DNA from: Reticulascus tulasneorum
Lineage: Eukaryota; Ascomycota; Sordariomycetes; Glomerellales; Reticulascaceae
DNA length: 64,000 bases
Direction of reading: 5' to 3'
NCBI GenBank assembly: GCA_001557505.1
Contig: LSAX01000006.1
Span: forward strand, 1 to 64,000
Both the position numbers and the translations under genes were made by a program. Position 1 is the stretch's first letter. Every line of letters begins with the position of its first letter. Below the pieces are notes generated by a model. The model was given only the letters and a program-made list of their open reading frames with translations, was not told the origin of the DNA and did not search any database. This document shows positions 1 through 11,842 of this stretch, piece after piece.

Positions 1-66
1 AACCCTAACCCTAACCCTAACCCTAACCCTAACCCTAACCCTAACCCTAACCCTAACCCTAACCCT
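1..66. repeat. Telomere repeat tract (AACCCT)11
   Basis: Eleven perfect AACCCT units start at base 1. This is the C-rich strand of the TTAGGG telomere repeat read inward from the chromosome end. The tract decays into a variant unit (AATTAACCCTAC, about 67-78) and then AT-rich subtelomeric DNA. The window therefore begins at a physical chromosome end or an assembly end lying inside the telomere. The orientation is right for a left end. Confidence 0.98.
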
Positions 67-99
67 AATTAACCCTACTAATAATGGCTATGATAAAGA

Positions 100-3000
100 C
101 AACGTTAATAACGATAAAGGCCAAGCCTGGCCATTATCTTTATTATTTTTATAAATATCATATATAACGTCCTCGTCAGCGGCTTAATATTAACATTATT
201 AATATAACTTAAAATCAAGGTACTTACTTAGGTATCTCTGACGGTAATCCTTGCTAACTAAGTAATAGTATAACGTTCTTATCTCAATCTTAGCCTTAGC
301 CTTAACGTTAATATCCTTAGCTGTCTATTATTTTTATATACGTTATAAGACGATAACCGAAAAGGCCTTTTCCCTATCTCGCCTTACCTGGCCGGACTTT
401 TAAGCGAAGTTTATTAATAACAACAGCTCGTTAACATAGATAATAATATACATATAAGCATAATTGAAGCCGGTGTTAAGGGCGAACGTCGTTACGATAT
501 ACGGTATATCAGATAACCTAAGCCATATATTAAATAACACTTACTTCTGTTCAGCCATACTTATATCTAATATATAATATAAGCAGCAAAATAGCTTGGC
601 CAGCGCGGCGGCCTCCTCCTTTATCTACATATATAAGATGATCTTATCTTGGCCTTAGTCTAAGAGCCCGCTTAGCTCTTACGCGGCCTTTACCTTACGT
701 ACGCCCTTATCGATAAGGTAACCTATCTAACTATCAGCACAAATGACCATATAAGCCAAGTTACGTTAGTTTGTCGATATACGGAAGATCTTAGGGCTAA
801 CTAAGTTATTTTATAACTTAAATTAAGCCTACATACTCAGTAATAACATAGCGGTCAGATAAACGAACTACGTATAGACCTTATAGATCAAGGTAAGGTT
901 AATTATAACAACGTAATATTCGGATATTATCACTGTAAAATAAGCTTTATCTACGATAATCCGACCTAGCTCGCCTATCATGGCCAGCTTATAGGCGTAA
1001 GCATAGAACGCCTTAATGCTAATGGCCTCAACGCTCACAAAGACCAGTGGCGCCTATCAAGTTTTGTACGGTATCTCGTCCGGCGTCCAGATCTAATACT
1101 CAATTGCTAACTTACACATACGTTATAACAGGTCTCCGCGGAGGGAGATAAAGGGTATAACTAAGATTATGATGCTAACATCGTAAAGTACACATAACAA
1201 CATAAACAATAAGCTCTTCCTTTCTCTTATGCCCAACACAACAACAACCTGCTCCGTCCCAGACATCACCAAAGCCATTACACGTTCCTGCACGTCGGAC
1301 TTCCACCTTAAGGCCTCGTTACCATATAACTGGCACACCCCCTTCAGCAGGGCCGTGGCAGACTACTTCTTATGTGGCTGGCAGACGCCCTATATAATCC
1401 TCTTCAGTAATCATAGGCTATCTACGTCGGCGGTAGTACTATCGTCGCTGCCATCGTCGTCCTCTCCCCGTTTTCGCTTACTGCTACTAGATAGCTCTAG
1501 CACAACGTCAACACGCTAAAAGTCTTTCCACAAGGTTGACGTGCGTAGGCTACGGCAGATCAGGCTGTCCTACATGTTGCCAAAATTGCTGTTCTGCTAG
1601 TTAGCGTAGGCCTGGTTAACGGTCCGTGTGTTATAGTTCCGCTAGCTCGTCATAGCACGGACGTCAGCGTCCATCTCCTCGGCCTCCTCGCTCGCCGTCT
1701 GGCCTACGTCGAAATAAGTAATATCTATTACAAACTTAGTCTTAACGATAATAACGCTGATCTACCGCTATATAATAATACTTATTCGTGGTGTGTTAGT
1801 TATGACAGCTGCCTGCTTCATATACCACGTTAACCGGTTGTCGGGCCACACCTTGCTGTTTTTCTACTAGAGGTACGATGATATTACGGCGTGCGGAGCG
1901 GACTAGTAGAAAAAGATCTAACATAACGGGATGACCTAGGCGATATAGTCTAATAACAGGTCGCCGATCACCGCCGGCAAGAACCAGATATTATCCTTAA
2001 ACTTGCTTATCTACTATTACCTTTTGTGGTAGGTCGTATATAATATCATAAGTCTATGCTTAACGTAGAGGTTCCGCCGCTGTTATGTATTATACTAGGT
2101 AATAAAGAACAACTCGCTCTCACGTAGAGGCTGGCCTGTGGCCACGTAGACCAAGACCAACAGCCGCTTCAGGAACTCGTCTACCACGTCCTCGTACTAA
2201 TCGATGGCCGCCTAGCGCCAACTCCTCTTCGCCGTTATCACCATCTCTATCATCTCCGTCGTCTAGGCCGTCTCCAGGAAAAAATCCCATAACATCTTAA
2301 ACACCTAGATCGTAGATAATAACGCCGTCGCTGACCTCTATAACAGCTCAGCGTTATCACAATGCTCGCCTTAGAACTAGTTGAAAACGTCCACGTCCAG
2401 GTTATCCCTTAACGCTTAGGCCCAGACATAAGGTAAATTCAAGGCCCCCAACATCAGCTCGTCGTAGAATAACCACCGCGCCTAGGCAAACTCCGACACT
2501 AACAGCCACAGCACATCGTCCATATATAGGTCGATATCTTTATATATCACCACCATCTCCTCGAGGTTCTACTACGCTTAGTACGACCCAACAGTCTCCT
2601 TAAAGATAACGAAAAGCAACAGCCGCCACCCGAAGATCTCGCCCATAAAGGTCTCAATCTCCAGCATAAAGAACCGCTCACAGTTAGCCTTAATCAGGTC
2701 TAACATGTTGCCACGCCCGGCTTTTTCCAGGCTCGCGTTCACGTAAAAGATGATTAACTATACCACCTAGATCAGCCCGGACAAGAACAAGCTATAATTA
2801 CCAGGTGCCTACCAAACCTTAGTAAATGGCCTTACGCTATACATAGCGTAGAACCCCAATAACGCCAAGCTATACCAGTTACCGCCAAACTCGTGGCAGA
2901 TGATGGCCATACTAAAAGCCGAAAAGCTATGCCGTAACGCCTCCCGGTCCTATGTCGCGGCACCTTCCATGACCTCTACCCACACGCACGCCTGCTCGTC

Positions 3001-4209
3001 GGTCTGCCGGATATGGTCTACGAGCGTCTTCTGCTGTTATTATTATTACTACTAGCCAACGTCGCCGTCGGTTGTCATAAAGAAGTGGCCGTTGCAGTAC
3101 ACGACTTGGTAATAATATATTAAGAACTATATCTAATACCACCGGTTAACCCTGACCGTCCCAGGCTCTTTCTTAAGGTCAAAGCCTCGCGCTTTATCCA
3201 TAATCGTAACGTAGAAACGGTTTAACGTAAGTTGTCGCGGCCAGCTTAGCATATAGTCTGGCCCGTCGAGACACTAACTATAAACCTTAGATAGGATCTC
3301 GCCTATAACCTCTAAGATAAAGAATAGCTCTAGCTCGTCATCAACGTCTTTTAGGGGCGAGAATAACATCTAAATCTATATCTTATCGAGGCCTTCGATA
3401 CAGTCTTTAATGCTGGTCCGCTAGATCTATGATATGACAAAAGATCGGTAACCATCAAAGCCCTAGACGACGTTAACAGCCGTCTTAATATCTTCCTTAA
3501 CGTAAGATACATCTTTGCGTTAGAGCTAGAAGAACCTTTAGTTTTCTTCTTCTTCTTCTTTTTCTTTTTTTACCATCTTCTTTCTCTCTTCCTCTTCTCC
3601 TTCCTCGTCGTCATCGCTTACTAATATTATTACTATTCTTACTATTATAACTATTATTACTATTATTCTTACTACCATCATTATCGTTACTGTCGGTGGC
3701 GGCGGTACGTGGACTACAAAATAGCGGACGAGGTGGTTCTCAGCAAAGAACGTCTAAAGCTTACACGCTTACCATAAAAGGGTATACCGGTAAAGTCTAA
3801 GCGTCTGTTAGTACACCTTCGACACGTATAGCTTCATCGTCTCGACGTTTTTTGTAAGCCCGCCACCACAGGTAAAACATTACTAGCCGTTGATAACCTA
3901 GAGGCCGCAAATTGCCATCGACGACAGATAGTCGGCGGTGGTAATAGTAATAATAATAATAATAGTATTAACGGTAGCGGTAGTGGTGGCCGTGGTGGGT
4001 ATCCCCACGTCCTCAGGTGCTATGAGCGCGTAGCTACCGAAGAGCCTACTAAGACTGCTGGCCCGCTGGCCACATATATAGTAGGGCGCCTGCCGTAGGT
4101 ATGGTAGCCAGGCCTCGGGTCGCGGCTGCAGGCAGTAGCCGCAAATCGTGCACAGCACCACCTGCCACTTTGCCAGGTAAATAAAGCCGTTGCTCATTAT
4201 TGCCACCAC
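100..4209 (-). pseudogene. RIP-degraded telomere-linked RecQ-type helicase (TLH family)
   Basis: No long ORF survives, but the minus strand reads as a telomere-linked helicase once TAA/TAG stops are ignored. From the gene start (about 4209) inward: a Cys-containing N-terminal segment (LCTICGYC, 3898-4209), a low-complexity acidic and Asn/Thr tract, and a middle domain with GQPLRESELFF (about 2105-2140) followed by YHK and IWFLPAVIGDLLLDY. Then comes the helicase core: a decayed Walker A, GIRERKS after EQVVVVL (1123-1338); a motif II reading IIVDKAY instead of DECH (about 937-957); TAMLLL in place of TATLPP; and KSGQVRRDREKA in place of the QESGRAGRDG-type motif VI (about 360-405). Most differences from the family pattern, which I cite from memory, are C-to-T or G-to-A transitions, as RIP produces. 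The gene lies directly inside the telomere and points towards it, as in other fungi. The gene boundaries are approximate. Confidence 0.85.
3541..3700. repeat. Trinucleotide-rich low-complexity tract in the helicase pseudogene
   Basis: TTC/TTT-rich repeats (3541-3600) followed by ATT/ACT repeats (3630-3690). On the minus strand these read as Glu/Lys/Asp- and Asn/Ser-rich low complexity between the N-terminal and middle domains of the helicase. A second TAA-type run lies at 3943-3966. Confidence 0.7.
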
Positions 4210-5647
4210 CTTTTAAGGGTTAAAGATGGAAACCGGTAGGTTTAAAGTCTTCAGATCGGTTTACCCCCCTATCCGCTCATTTTTAAGCACGTATCCCGGC
4301 CGCCCGTGGCGCTGGCACGCGAAATAGCGAAACACTTATTATGGTCAACTTATTACGGTCAACTGGCCTGAGCGTATACCCCTGTCCCGGCCCCTCCCCC
4401 ACCAAAAAAAAACTTATTATGGCCTGATTTGCGCGAACCATACTGGTAGGTACTCAGATATCATTATATATATAGTTAAGTAGATAATTAGTATTAATTA
4501 TATTGTTATAAGATAAGGTCTTAGATAATTGATGGAAACTAAAGATTGGTTATACTTGGCTTATAGGTCTAGACTAACCTATATTACTAAATAGATTGTT
4601 CGTTAGTAGTTTGGCTACCTTAGATCGTCCAGGACTGAACAATTAGCCTTGGCGGGCGGGGCATTTACCATTTAACTTCCAAATATCAAATTTTTCACTC
4701 TTACCGGCCCTTCCTATGTCATTGTAAAACCCTATACATTTACCCCTAACCTACTACCTAAGCACCTGTTTTCCTTCTATAATGTTAGTCTGTATAGATA
4801 ACTGTTGGCCTGCACAGCTGTTGGCCCGAGACTGGAGATAAGGTGAAGGCTAGAAAGCTAGGTGAGAAATCAAATCAGGTGTTACGAACAGCAACCGGAA
4901 AGTAGGCTGGAGCTACGTTTGATTCCCAGAATCCATTCCCAGAATCCAGACTAACATAGATCTCGGGTCTTCCAACATGATTATTCCAGAGATTGTGGGT
5001 GAGGTAGACCAACCCCAGATCACCTTCTAAGTCGTTGGGGAGTGACGTTGGTGATACGGAATCTTGCCGACTTGCTAATTGCAGCACCATTGTTATCATA
5101 CACTACACTGCCACACCAAGACGGCATTGTTGTGACACGAATAGGTACTTCGTTGGTCCAGTAGAGGCTATCAGTGAAAGGCTAATGGCTGTCCAAGAGC
5201 CCACCGCGTTGTAGACTCTCTTGCGTGACAAGTTGGTAAGAAATGGTGGCACTGGGAGTCTTTGAAACACACACATCCTACCCGGGGCTAACCAACGCTG
5301 CCTGCTGCCTGTCGCCTATCCCTGCGCTAGGCCTTATATGCGGCCACGAACTGTAGTTGGGAATAATGCTTGTGTGCACCATCTTGCGCGGCTTCTCTTT
5401 CTAGTCTATTGGCTAGTTGGCTGGGTTTTCTACTGCGCCTTCTTTGAGAATTGAAACAACCTAAGTGCCGTCTCTGTACATCTCCGCGCAAGTCACGTGG
5501 ACCGAAGACCTGTTTTCTTTCGGCACCCAACAATCTTCGTACAACAGAAACCCATTCCTGCTCAGTCCTGTTTCTTTTCGCAAATACGACCTCGCTTTGT
5601 TTCTCGCAGAAATTTTGAAGCCTACTCCCCATTCAAGAAATTTCGAG
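4210..5647. other. Subtelomeric spacer with no recognisable gene
   Basis: An AT-rich stretch (about 4440-4600), an A9 run near 4405 and short ORFs on both strands with no family signature. It would hold the promoters of the helicase (minus) and of the ML-domain gene (plus). An upstream exon of the ML-domain gene could be hidden here, because that protein lacks a clear signal peptide in the model given. Confidence 0.4.
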
Positions 5648-6419
5648 ATGCGCGTTCCAAATTTGAGTAGTATGGCGAGGGCCGTACCACTATTCCCCGG
5701 TTCCCAAAAGATCCTCAATAGCGGGTTTTCAATTGGACATTCTGAAGCCTTGTTGGCAACTAAGGCTAAGCTGCCTGGTGGCTCTCCATTCAGCTTGTGC
5801 GATGTGTCGCGCTCGACAGACGTCTTCGCTCTCACAGAAATTACTTTCGTCCCACAACCTCTCTACATGTAAGTAACGAAATCACTAAATCATCTGCTTC
5901 TAACTTGTAATAGCGACGATGAGTTTTTCGCCTACCTCGAGGGAACTATTCAGAACTCTTTTACGTCTAATGCGACCTTCGAGTACAGGGTAGATTGCGG
6001 TTCGCACTGCGAAGATTGGGGTAGCCCGCCAGGCGAGGACCCAAGCTTGACTGAAACGGTAAAAGTTTGCGAGATGAGCGATTTTGAGCAACCTCTAGGA
6101 AGCGGAAGTAAAGCGACTTGTCCGCCTGAGAGGGGTTATGCCTTGATGTCCACGGGGGGATATGTTATGCCTATGGAATTTAATGTGCCTGTAAGGTTTC
6201 TCTTATATGCACCCTTTCCTTTTACTTCAGTCTACGTATGCCCACGACTTGAACGATTCTAACTAGCGAGATTAGGGCTGGTATAATTTTACTCTTGATG
6301 CGAAGACTGCCGAGGGCGAGAGAATTTTCTGTATAACGGCCGAGGTCTGTTTGAGGTGGGAAGATGAGGAGAAGAACAAGCACTATCGTAAAGGTCCTTG
6401 GAACAATTGTGAGTGGTAG
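5648..6419 (+). CDS. ML (MD-2-related lipid-recognition) domain protein, NPC2 / phosphatidylglycerol-transfer-like
   Basis: Three exons, 5648-5868, 5914-6190 and 6276-6419, join in frame to 213 residues. The donors are GTAAGT and GTAAGG and both acceptors have a TAAC branch site just upstream. The protein shows the ML layout: a PGGSPFSLC start of the lipid-binding fold, ITFVPQPLY, a central Cys pair (DCGSHC), a TVKVCEM strand, CPPERGYALMS and a closing RIFCITAEVCLRW strand. ML proteins bind single lipids, and fungal ones act in the vacuole or outside the cell in sterol or phospholipid transfer. The first in-frame ATG (5648) was chosen because the longer frame opens with GTG (5465). No convincing signal peptide follows that ATG, so the true 5' exon may be missing. 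The family call comes from the Cys spacing and motifs only. Confidence 0.6.
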
Positions 6420-7120
6420 GGGCATACCACGCGCCATTCCAGGAGGATTTATAGTCTGTTTCAAGGCAGGGCTTTACCCAGCAGTACAAACAGGGGACCT
6501 CCCAAGCTACAGCCCTTAGATTGAAGCCTGAAACTAGGCATTACACATGCCTCTTGTTATGTTACAATACCAAAGCATTATCATTAGCTAACACTTCACA
6601 TTACGGCCATGGTATGAGGATAAGACTACAGGCATGCATTGTCTGAGTGCGCTAGTTTGGCGCGCTGTGTCGATCCTGTGATTGCGACTCTGCTGCCGGC
6701 GCGGCGACTGCCCACCTGCTTGTTAAAGCATCCTTTCAAACTGAAGAAGAGTGAACTGTCCCTTCTAATCTCGCCCAAATGTTCAAGTTCCAAGTCTTTT
6801 TAACGACTGCATGACACTTTTATGGGCCCTGCTACCCTGCATCAGCCAAACCGACTCCGCAAAACACAGCCAAGATGAAGATTTTGTTAAGAGTCGTATC
6901 TAGGTAACACTGGCTGACGTGGCTGACTTGCAAGGTGTGAAACATAGTCGACTTCATGCAGATCAAAGATTACTGCCGCAAAGCCTACTTACTCAAGCTG
7001 CCCTAAGTAAATCCATTCCTATATAGGTAGGAGGCTGGGGCACGAGATCAAGCCACCATACTATTTGATGGGCAGAGTCTCCCATTTTGGCCGGTGAATG
7101 GTATATTGCCAAGAACTCTA
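6420..7120. other. Intergenic region with no recognisable gene
   Basis: Convergent 3' ends of the ML-domain gene and the CorA-like gene face this 700-bp stretch. I see no coding signature, RNA gene or repeat in it. Confidence 0.4.
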
Positions 7121-8837
7121 TCAGCAGCCACCGCCAGATCGAGATCCAGTCCCAACCCCCCATCCCCGCCCCCGCCTTCTGATCCGTCCCAGCTCAAACC
7201 CTTCGTTAGCAGGCTCTTTAGCGCTACCTGCAGTTGAACCATTCCTCCTCCCAACCGACGGCATGTACACGAAGACGATCATCATCGTGAAAGGCACTGC
7301 CACAGCCACCAGATACCCAAAATAGATGAAGCTTTCCCGCACCGGGTGGCCCTTCTCGTGAACGGCATCGAATACAGACGATACTAACGACATCGGGAGA
7401 AAAAGAATCCCGATCCACGCGATTGTCGCCATTCTCGAGCTTTCAATTCCCGTGTGTTTGCTGATTTGCTGCGCTGCGAGATTATCTTGTTACAAGATGG
7501 TAAGACTGCCTCTTGGTCAGGGATCCAAAGGTAAACACAGATCAGCGTAAATTTGGTGCCCCTCTTACTATGTTATTCACGTTCTGAAGCCTCTCATTTA
7601 AGCTGATGAGTCGAAAGCGTGTCGATCTCAGCATATCACCACGGTACTGGAGCTCCGTTATAATGTTTTCCCGCAATTGTTGAGAGCCCATTTGCCGGGC
7701 TTTTCGGCAATGTTTAGTTGCCAGGCCTAGAGAAGCTATTGTCGCATCGAGGCCTTCTCGTATGTAGATCACAGTTTGTGTGATTCGATATAGATGCTCG
7801 AGGTTAACCTTTGGCCCTTCCTTACCAGATTCCTCGTCAGATGTTTCCCGCACAGCTTGCTGGGAGATGTAAATGTTGTCAACCTTGAAGTATGGTGGAT
7901 CTTAATTTACTTGCTCCAGCTTACTTCCTCGGCCATTTGCACACCACACTGTCATGTCCACTCGCTCATACCATGACTTGTAGATATAAGTAACCAACAG
8001 GTAAGGATCTTTCAACATCTCTTCCCACGACTGAGAAAGATGCAAGCTTTCAAATCGATCTTTCAAATCTTAGAAAGCACCGAAGCAGATGAGTGTCACT
8101 TGAGCTGTCGCTAAACCATGCGTGGCGACCAAAGTGCTTAAATCGTCGGGATGCGAGGAGGCTGCCCCTATTTCCCAGGAAAGGAGAAACGACGACTTAG
8201 ACCATTGAGTTGCCTCAGCTGCAGAATTGTCCATAAAATCAACGCCTTCGATGTACTTCATCAGGAAATGGCCCCAGATCCCTATCAGGACGAAATGCAG
8301 GGTAAGCGGGGTGTTTGTTGGGATTTGATGAGCAGCACTCACTTTGAAAATGTCCTTGGGTCGCGGCACCAAACGAGTAAGTCCCATCGTGCAGGCTTTC
8401 ATCCAAAAAGGCTTCCGGGACGTCAAATACTTCGGTTATCTCGTTGAAACCAGGATACAACTCAGGTATGGAAGTATTGATCTGAGGTGCAGTTCTGTGA
8501 GTGTTAGCGTCAGCCCTGGCGTTTGAGGGCATTGTGCCAGCCAAATACATAATTCTCAAATCGCAAGTGTCTCGGGATGATTGCGGGTCGACACGGATTT
8601 CAGACACATTCGTCTTTCGGTTCCGTGATCCTGTCGGATTTCCTTTTGACATTGGCACACGTTGCGGCGACTGGTTGTGGGAGTCTCACCTCTCCTCCAT
8701 TCGGTAAATACGATTGTCTTCCTACCATATAAATCGTGCGGGAGGTCATTGATGGTGCGCGGCGCTGAGGGAGCCTGCTTCTCAATTTCCTCCTCGACTT
8801 TAGATCTGTACCTAGCACGGGCGCCCTGTTCAGACAT
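7121..8837 (-). pseudogene. CorA-like / two-helix membrane protein gene with in-frame stop
   Basis: A multi-exon minus-strand gene. Exon 1 (8837-8690, MSEQGARARYRS) joins in frame to exon 2 from 8642 (with LRIMYLAG, EVFDVPEAFL and LHDGTYSFG), and then across a GTGAGT intron to IWGHFLMKYIEGVDF. Reading continues to DLKDRFESL and YLLVTYIYKSWYERVDM, but a TAA at 8070-8072 interrupts it (CFGAF*DLKDRF). A helical segment follows (7853-7542, ISLNERLQNVNNI), then two hydrophobic helices (MATIAWIGILFLPMSLVSSV and FIYFGYLVAVAVPF) and the end at 7121. A coiled region followed by two C-terminal membrane helices is the layout of fungal CorA-like proteins of unknown substrate. No GMN motif is visible. The TAA could be a CAA-to-TAA RIP change or lie in an intron I failed to place. 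Confidence 0.5.
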
Positions 8838-10675
8838 GATACTTGTTTGGTACTTGCGCTCAACCTGGACCACTCTATTTCTTTGGTTTCTCTGGCCGTT
8901 TTGTACCGGACCGGTTTCGCTCCCTCCCACGGCACCAGCTCATTTGGTCGAACTTCTTAAGGCCGTGACGTGAGGGGAAGGAGAAAGTTGCCTCGTTACG
9001 CTCGTGGGCTCAGTGGCGACAAGTCGAGGCTTGGCCATTACGGTCAGGTGGATTGTCTAGGTGGCGGGACTGCCATAGCAACTGTGAGGCTGGAAGGAGC
9101 TGGTCTGGGAAATTTTGGCTGGCAACCCCCCCCCCCCCCCAGTACCAATACCGTCGAAATCTGGTGGTTGGCGATGTTTGACGAGCGAATTGAGCTCATG
9201 TCACGAAGGATTGGCAATGTAAAGGTACCTATACAATTTCAGCTAGAGCTTGATAACCCCCCACCCACTATTGCCACGTCCTAGGCACATATGAGTGGCT
9301 TGAAATTGCAAACATGTTCCGACAGTGATTGGTCAACCTGCGGTCGGGTTTCAAATATCACATATCGTGCTGAATTCAGCCCCTCCCCCCAATTTACAGC
9401 CATGGAAGTAGATCATTCGTGAAAGTCTCGTGTTCTTAAGGGTTAGGCCTACTTTGTAGTTACAAAGCTTAAATAAACAGTCCCCAAAAGAGGGCCTAGG
9501 CCACAAAGAGCCATCTCAAACTGTTATGAATAACCTTAAAAATCAAGTTGTTATTATTAAGTATAGGTTAACTTCTCTGAGTAACGAAGGGAACTACTTA
9601 AAGGTAGGATGGCAATCAAAAATTAGGTATGTTTACAACCAAAAATTGATTGGCCTGGCAGGGTGGGGCATTTTGGGTGGATTTGGGAAAAGGTACGTAT
9701 TTTTTGAGAGGCCAATTAAGGATTCTTAGAGGCCATTTAGTGTGGCCCTAAAGTAAGAGGTGTAATCAAGACAGGATTGGGGTGTCGTACCAGGGTAGTT
9801 GCTGCAAGGTTGATCAAGCTTACCACCCTAACTATCTACCATGAGTGATTGGAGCATCTCCGGTTTTGGGGTCCAATCCTTCTTCATCACAGCTACGTAT
9901 ATAGCTATGCCAAAGGCCATATTTAATCACGGTGGTAACGAACCAAGTTTTCACTTTAGAAGCTGGAATTAACTTGCTTTACTTACCTAGGTGGATCGTT
10001 TGTTGCTGTTGTCGACAAACCACTTAGGGATTTAAAATGCATGGCTCGGAGCTGCAACCCGTAAAAGATTTTCTCCGGGTCCTCGTGCCCCATGGTGGCC
10101 CGTGACTGCAGCAGGGAGGAATTCTTTTCTTCAATCTGTATCCAATGGTTGTGCGATATGGTTGGCCACATCTGATGCAACACCAACAATACGACATTAG
10201 AGACGCGCTATCCTGAATGCACAGGCATATCGTCGTAGTGTTCTTGATTGGCCGGATCGCTGTTCATGCCTCTTCCGTACTTTGCAACCGTAAGACTATG
10301 CTTGCGTTAATCGTACCCAGTCATCCAGAATTGGCATCGCGGCCAATCATGTCGCTTGCTGCCGCCGCCTGTAGTCCAATTTGTTCCTCATCTCTAGTAA
10401 AAGTTTCTCGTTCTCTTTGTAATCTTCTGAAGCAATTGGAGTTAAGCAGTCTGAGAGTGGTTGCTGCTGAAGGAATGCTACGAGTAGCTGGATCCTGAAG
10501 GATTATTATGGGATCAATAAATCCAAAGTCCCTTTAGACATGGATCCTTCTCGCATCCGAGATCATTGCAGAATATGTATAAGAACTCATGAATGCGTCC
10601 TTCTTCGAGCCAAATGTTCAGAGCAAGCCTGACTTCAACAGAGTACTTCTCTCCTACCTCCATCTTTTACTCACA
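8838..10675. other. Intergenic region, no confirmed gene; poly-C run
   Basis: Contains a C14 run (about 9126-9139), an AT-rich patch (9480-9760) and short ORFs. On the minus strand about 10500-9990 there is a readable but interrupted helical segment (TLRLLNSNCFRRLQRE and AAAASDMIGRD), possibly a leftover of a larger gene. I could not assign it. Confidence 0.3.
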
Positions 10676-11842
10676 ATGGGTTTCCTCTCTTTGCTCAAGA
10701 TTGGTGCGGTTGCCGCCAGCGTCTTTGGTACTTCAGCCTTAGCCCAAAACTTAGGCAAAACACCTCTTTGGTCGCCGGGCATATCTCCACTTATTGACCC
10801 AAGTCTCTGGCAACACTTGACTCCAACTCAGAGCACCTCGGAACAATGGGCTGCAGGATGGATTCCTCAGCGTTGTGCTGATGCAGCGAGATCTGACCAG
10901 CTCAGCACTTCGGACTTTGAAGTTTTCATTGTTCGTTATACGGATTGTGGATCTCCCTGGGTATTCTGCAGAGTAAGTCTGACAACCATAATGCCCCCAA
11001 ACCAGTAGCATGCCTGACCTTGAACCAGCATCGCAATGCGCAACTAAGGCAAGATTATTCTATCCCAATTCATTCGCAGTGAAGTTAGGATTGCTAACTT
11101 GTCACAGCCAGGCAGTCATGATCGACCTTTTTGGACGTTTGCCAGTTCATGAACGACAATGGATCCAGCACGTGGTTGCAATTCCAGGGCCCAATTCTGC
11201 ATATATGTCAACCGCGGTCGTGGTGTTCAGAGGTAACGTCGGGGCACCTTCGGTCTTCCAACATGAAGTTGGACATGCGGTCGACTTCTACAAAAACGGG
11301 TTTCAAGTTAGCAACAGGGATGAATGGGGGAACGCCTTTCGTCAGGATACCTGTGTGCCTGATAGCTATGCGAACACCAGTGAGTATTATTGATCTCAAA
11401 GCGAAACGCTGAGATTCTGACCCCCAAAGATAATGTAGAGGCTTTTGCTCAGATGGGTGTCGTGTCTCTATTTGAGATCGCCAATCCAGGTGGTCTCGAC
11501 CCTGCTTTTGGATGGACATGGCACTGCTTCCTCAATCAGTTCACCGTCTACAATGCTTTCCAGAGAGACGCGATGGTCCCCGGCGGATCCTGTACTCGCC
11601 GATGGGCTGACAGCGCTATCATTAGCACAAGAAGTGCAAAGGTGGGTGGTGGGGCTTCGACGCGGCCTAAGGCTCATAATGTTCTGGGTACCCCGGGTGT
11701 ATTTGACATCCCGTTCAAGCATACTACTGAGGAAACTGTGTTTGAGGGCTTGGTGATTAATGAGACGGAGATACAGTCTGCTGCTTTGAGACAGAGAGCC
11801 TGGAACCAGGCAGCAAAGAGAGCAAGAAGGGCCAAGTTGTAG
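10676..11842 (+). CDS. Secreted HExxH protein, putative metallopeptidase (conidiation-specific con-13-like)
   Basis: Four exons, 10676-10972, 11029-11048, 11108-11379 and 11430-11842, join to 333 residues. The ATG at 10676 is preferred over the upstream in-frame start because a clean signal peptide follows (MGFLSLLKIGAVAASVFGTS). The mature protein carries paired Cys residues and a zinc-binding HEVGH motif at residues 158-162, after VVFRGNVGAPSVFQ. The arrangement RHRNAQLSQ / DLFGRLPV / HEVGHAVD recalls the fungal con-13-like secreted family, an assignment made from memory. A protease function is inferred from HExxH only. The second intron uses a GC donor (AG|GCAAGA), and the alternative GT donor would leave a 29-nt intron. 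A 20-nt exon results. Confidence 0.65.

Noticed and set aside
5461..5835. 124-codon minus-strand ORF opposite the ML-domain exon
   Set aside because: Antisense shadow; the plus strand gives a spliced domain with conserved cysteines.
9983..10500. Minus-strand helical text (LRLLNSNCFRRLQRER) with neighbouring ORFs
   Set aside because: Readable for only about 70 residues, interrupted by stops, no start, splice chain or family match that I can defend.
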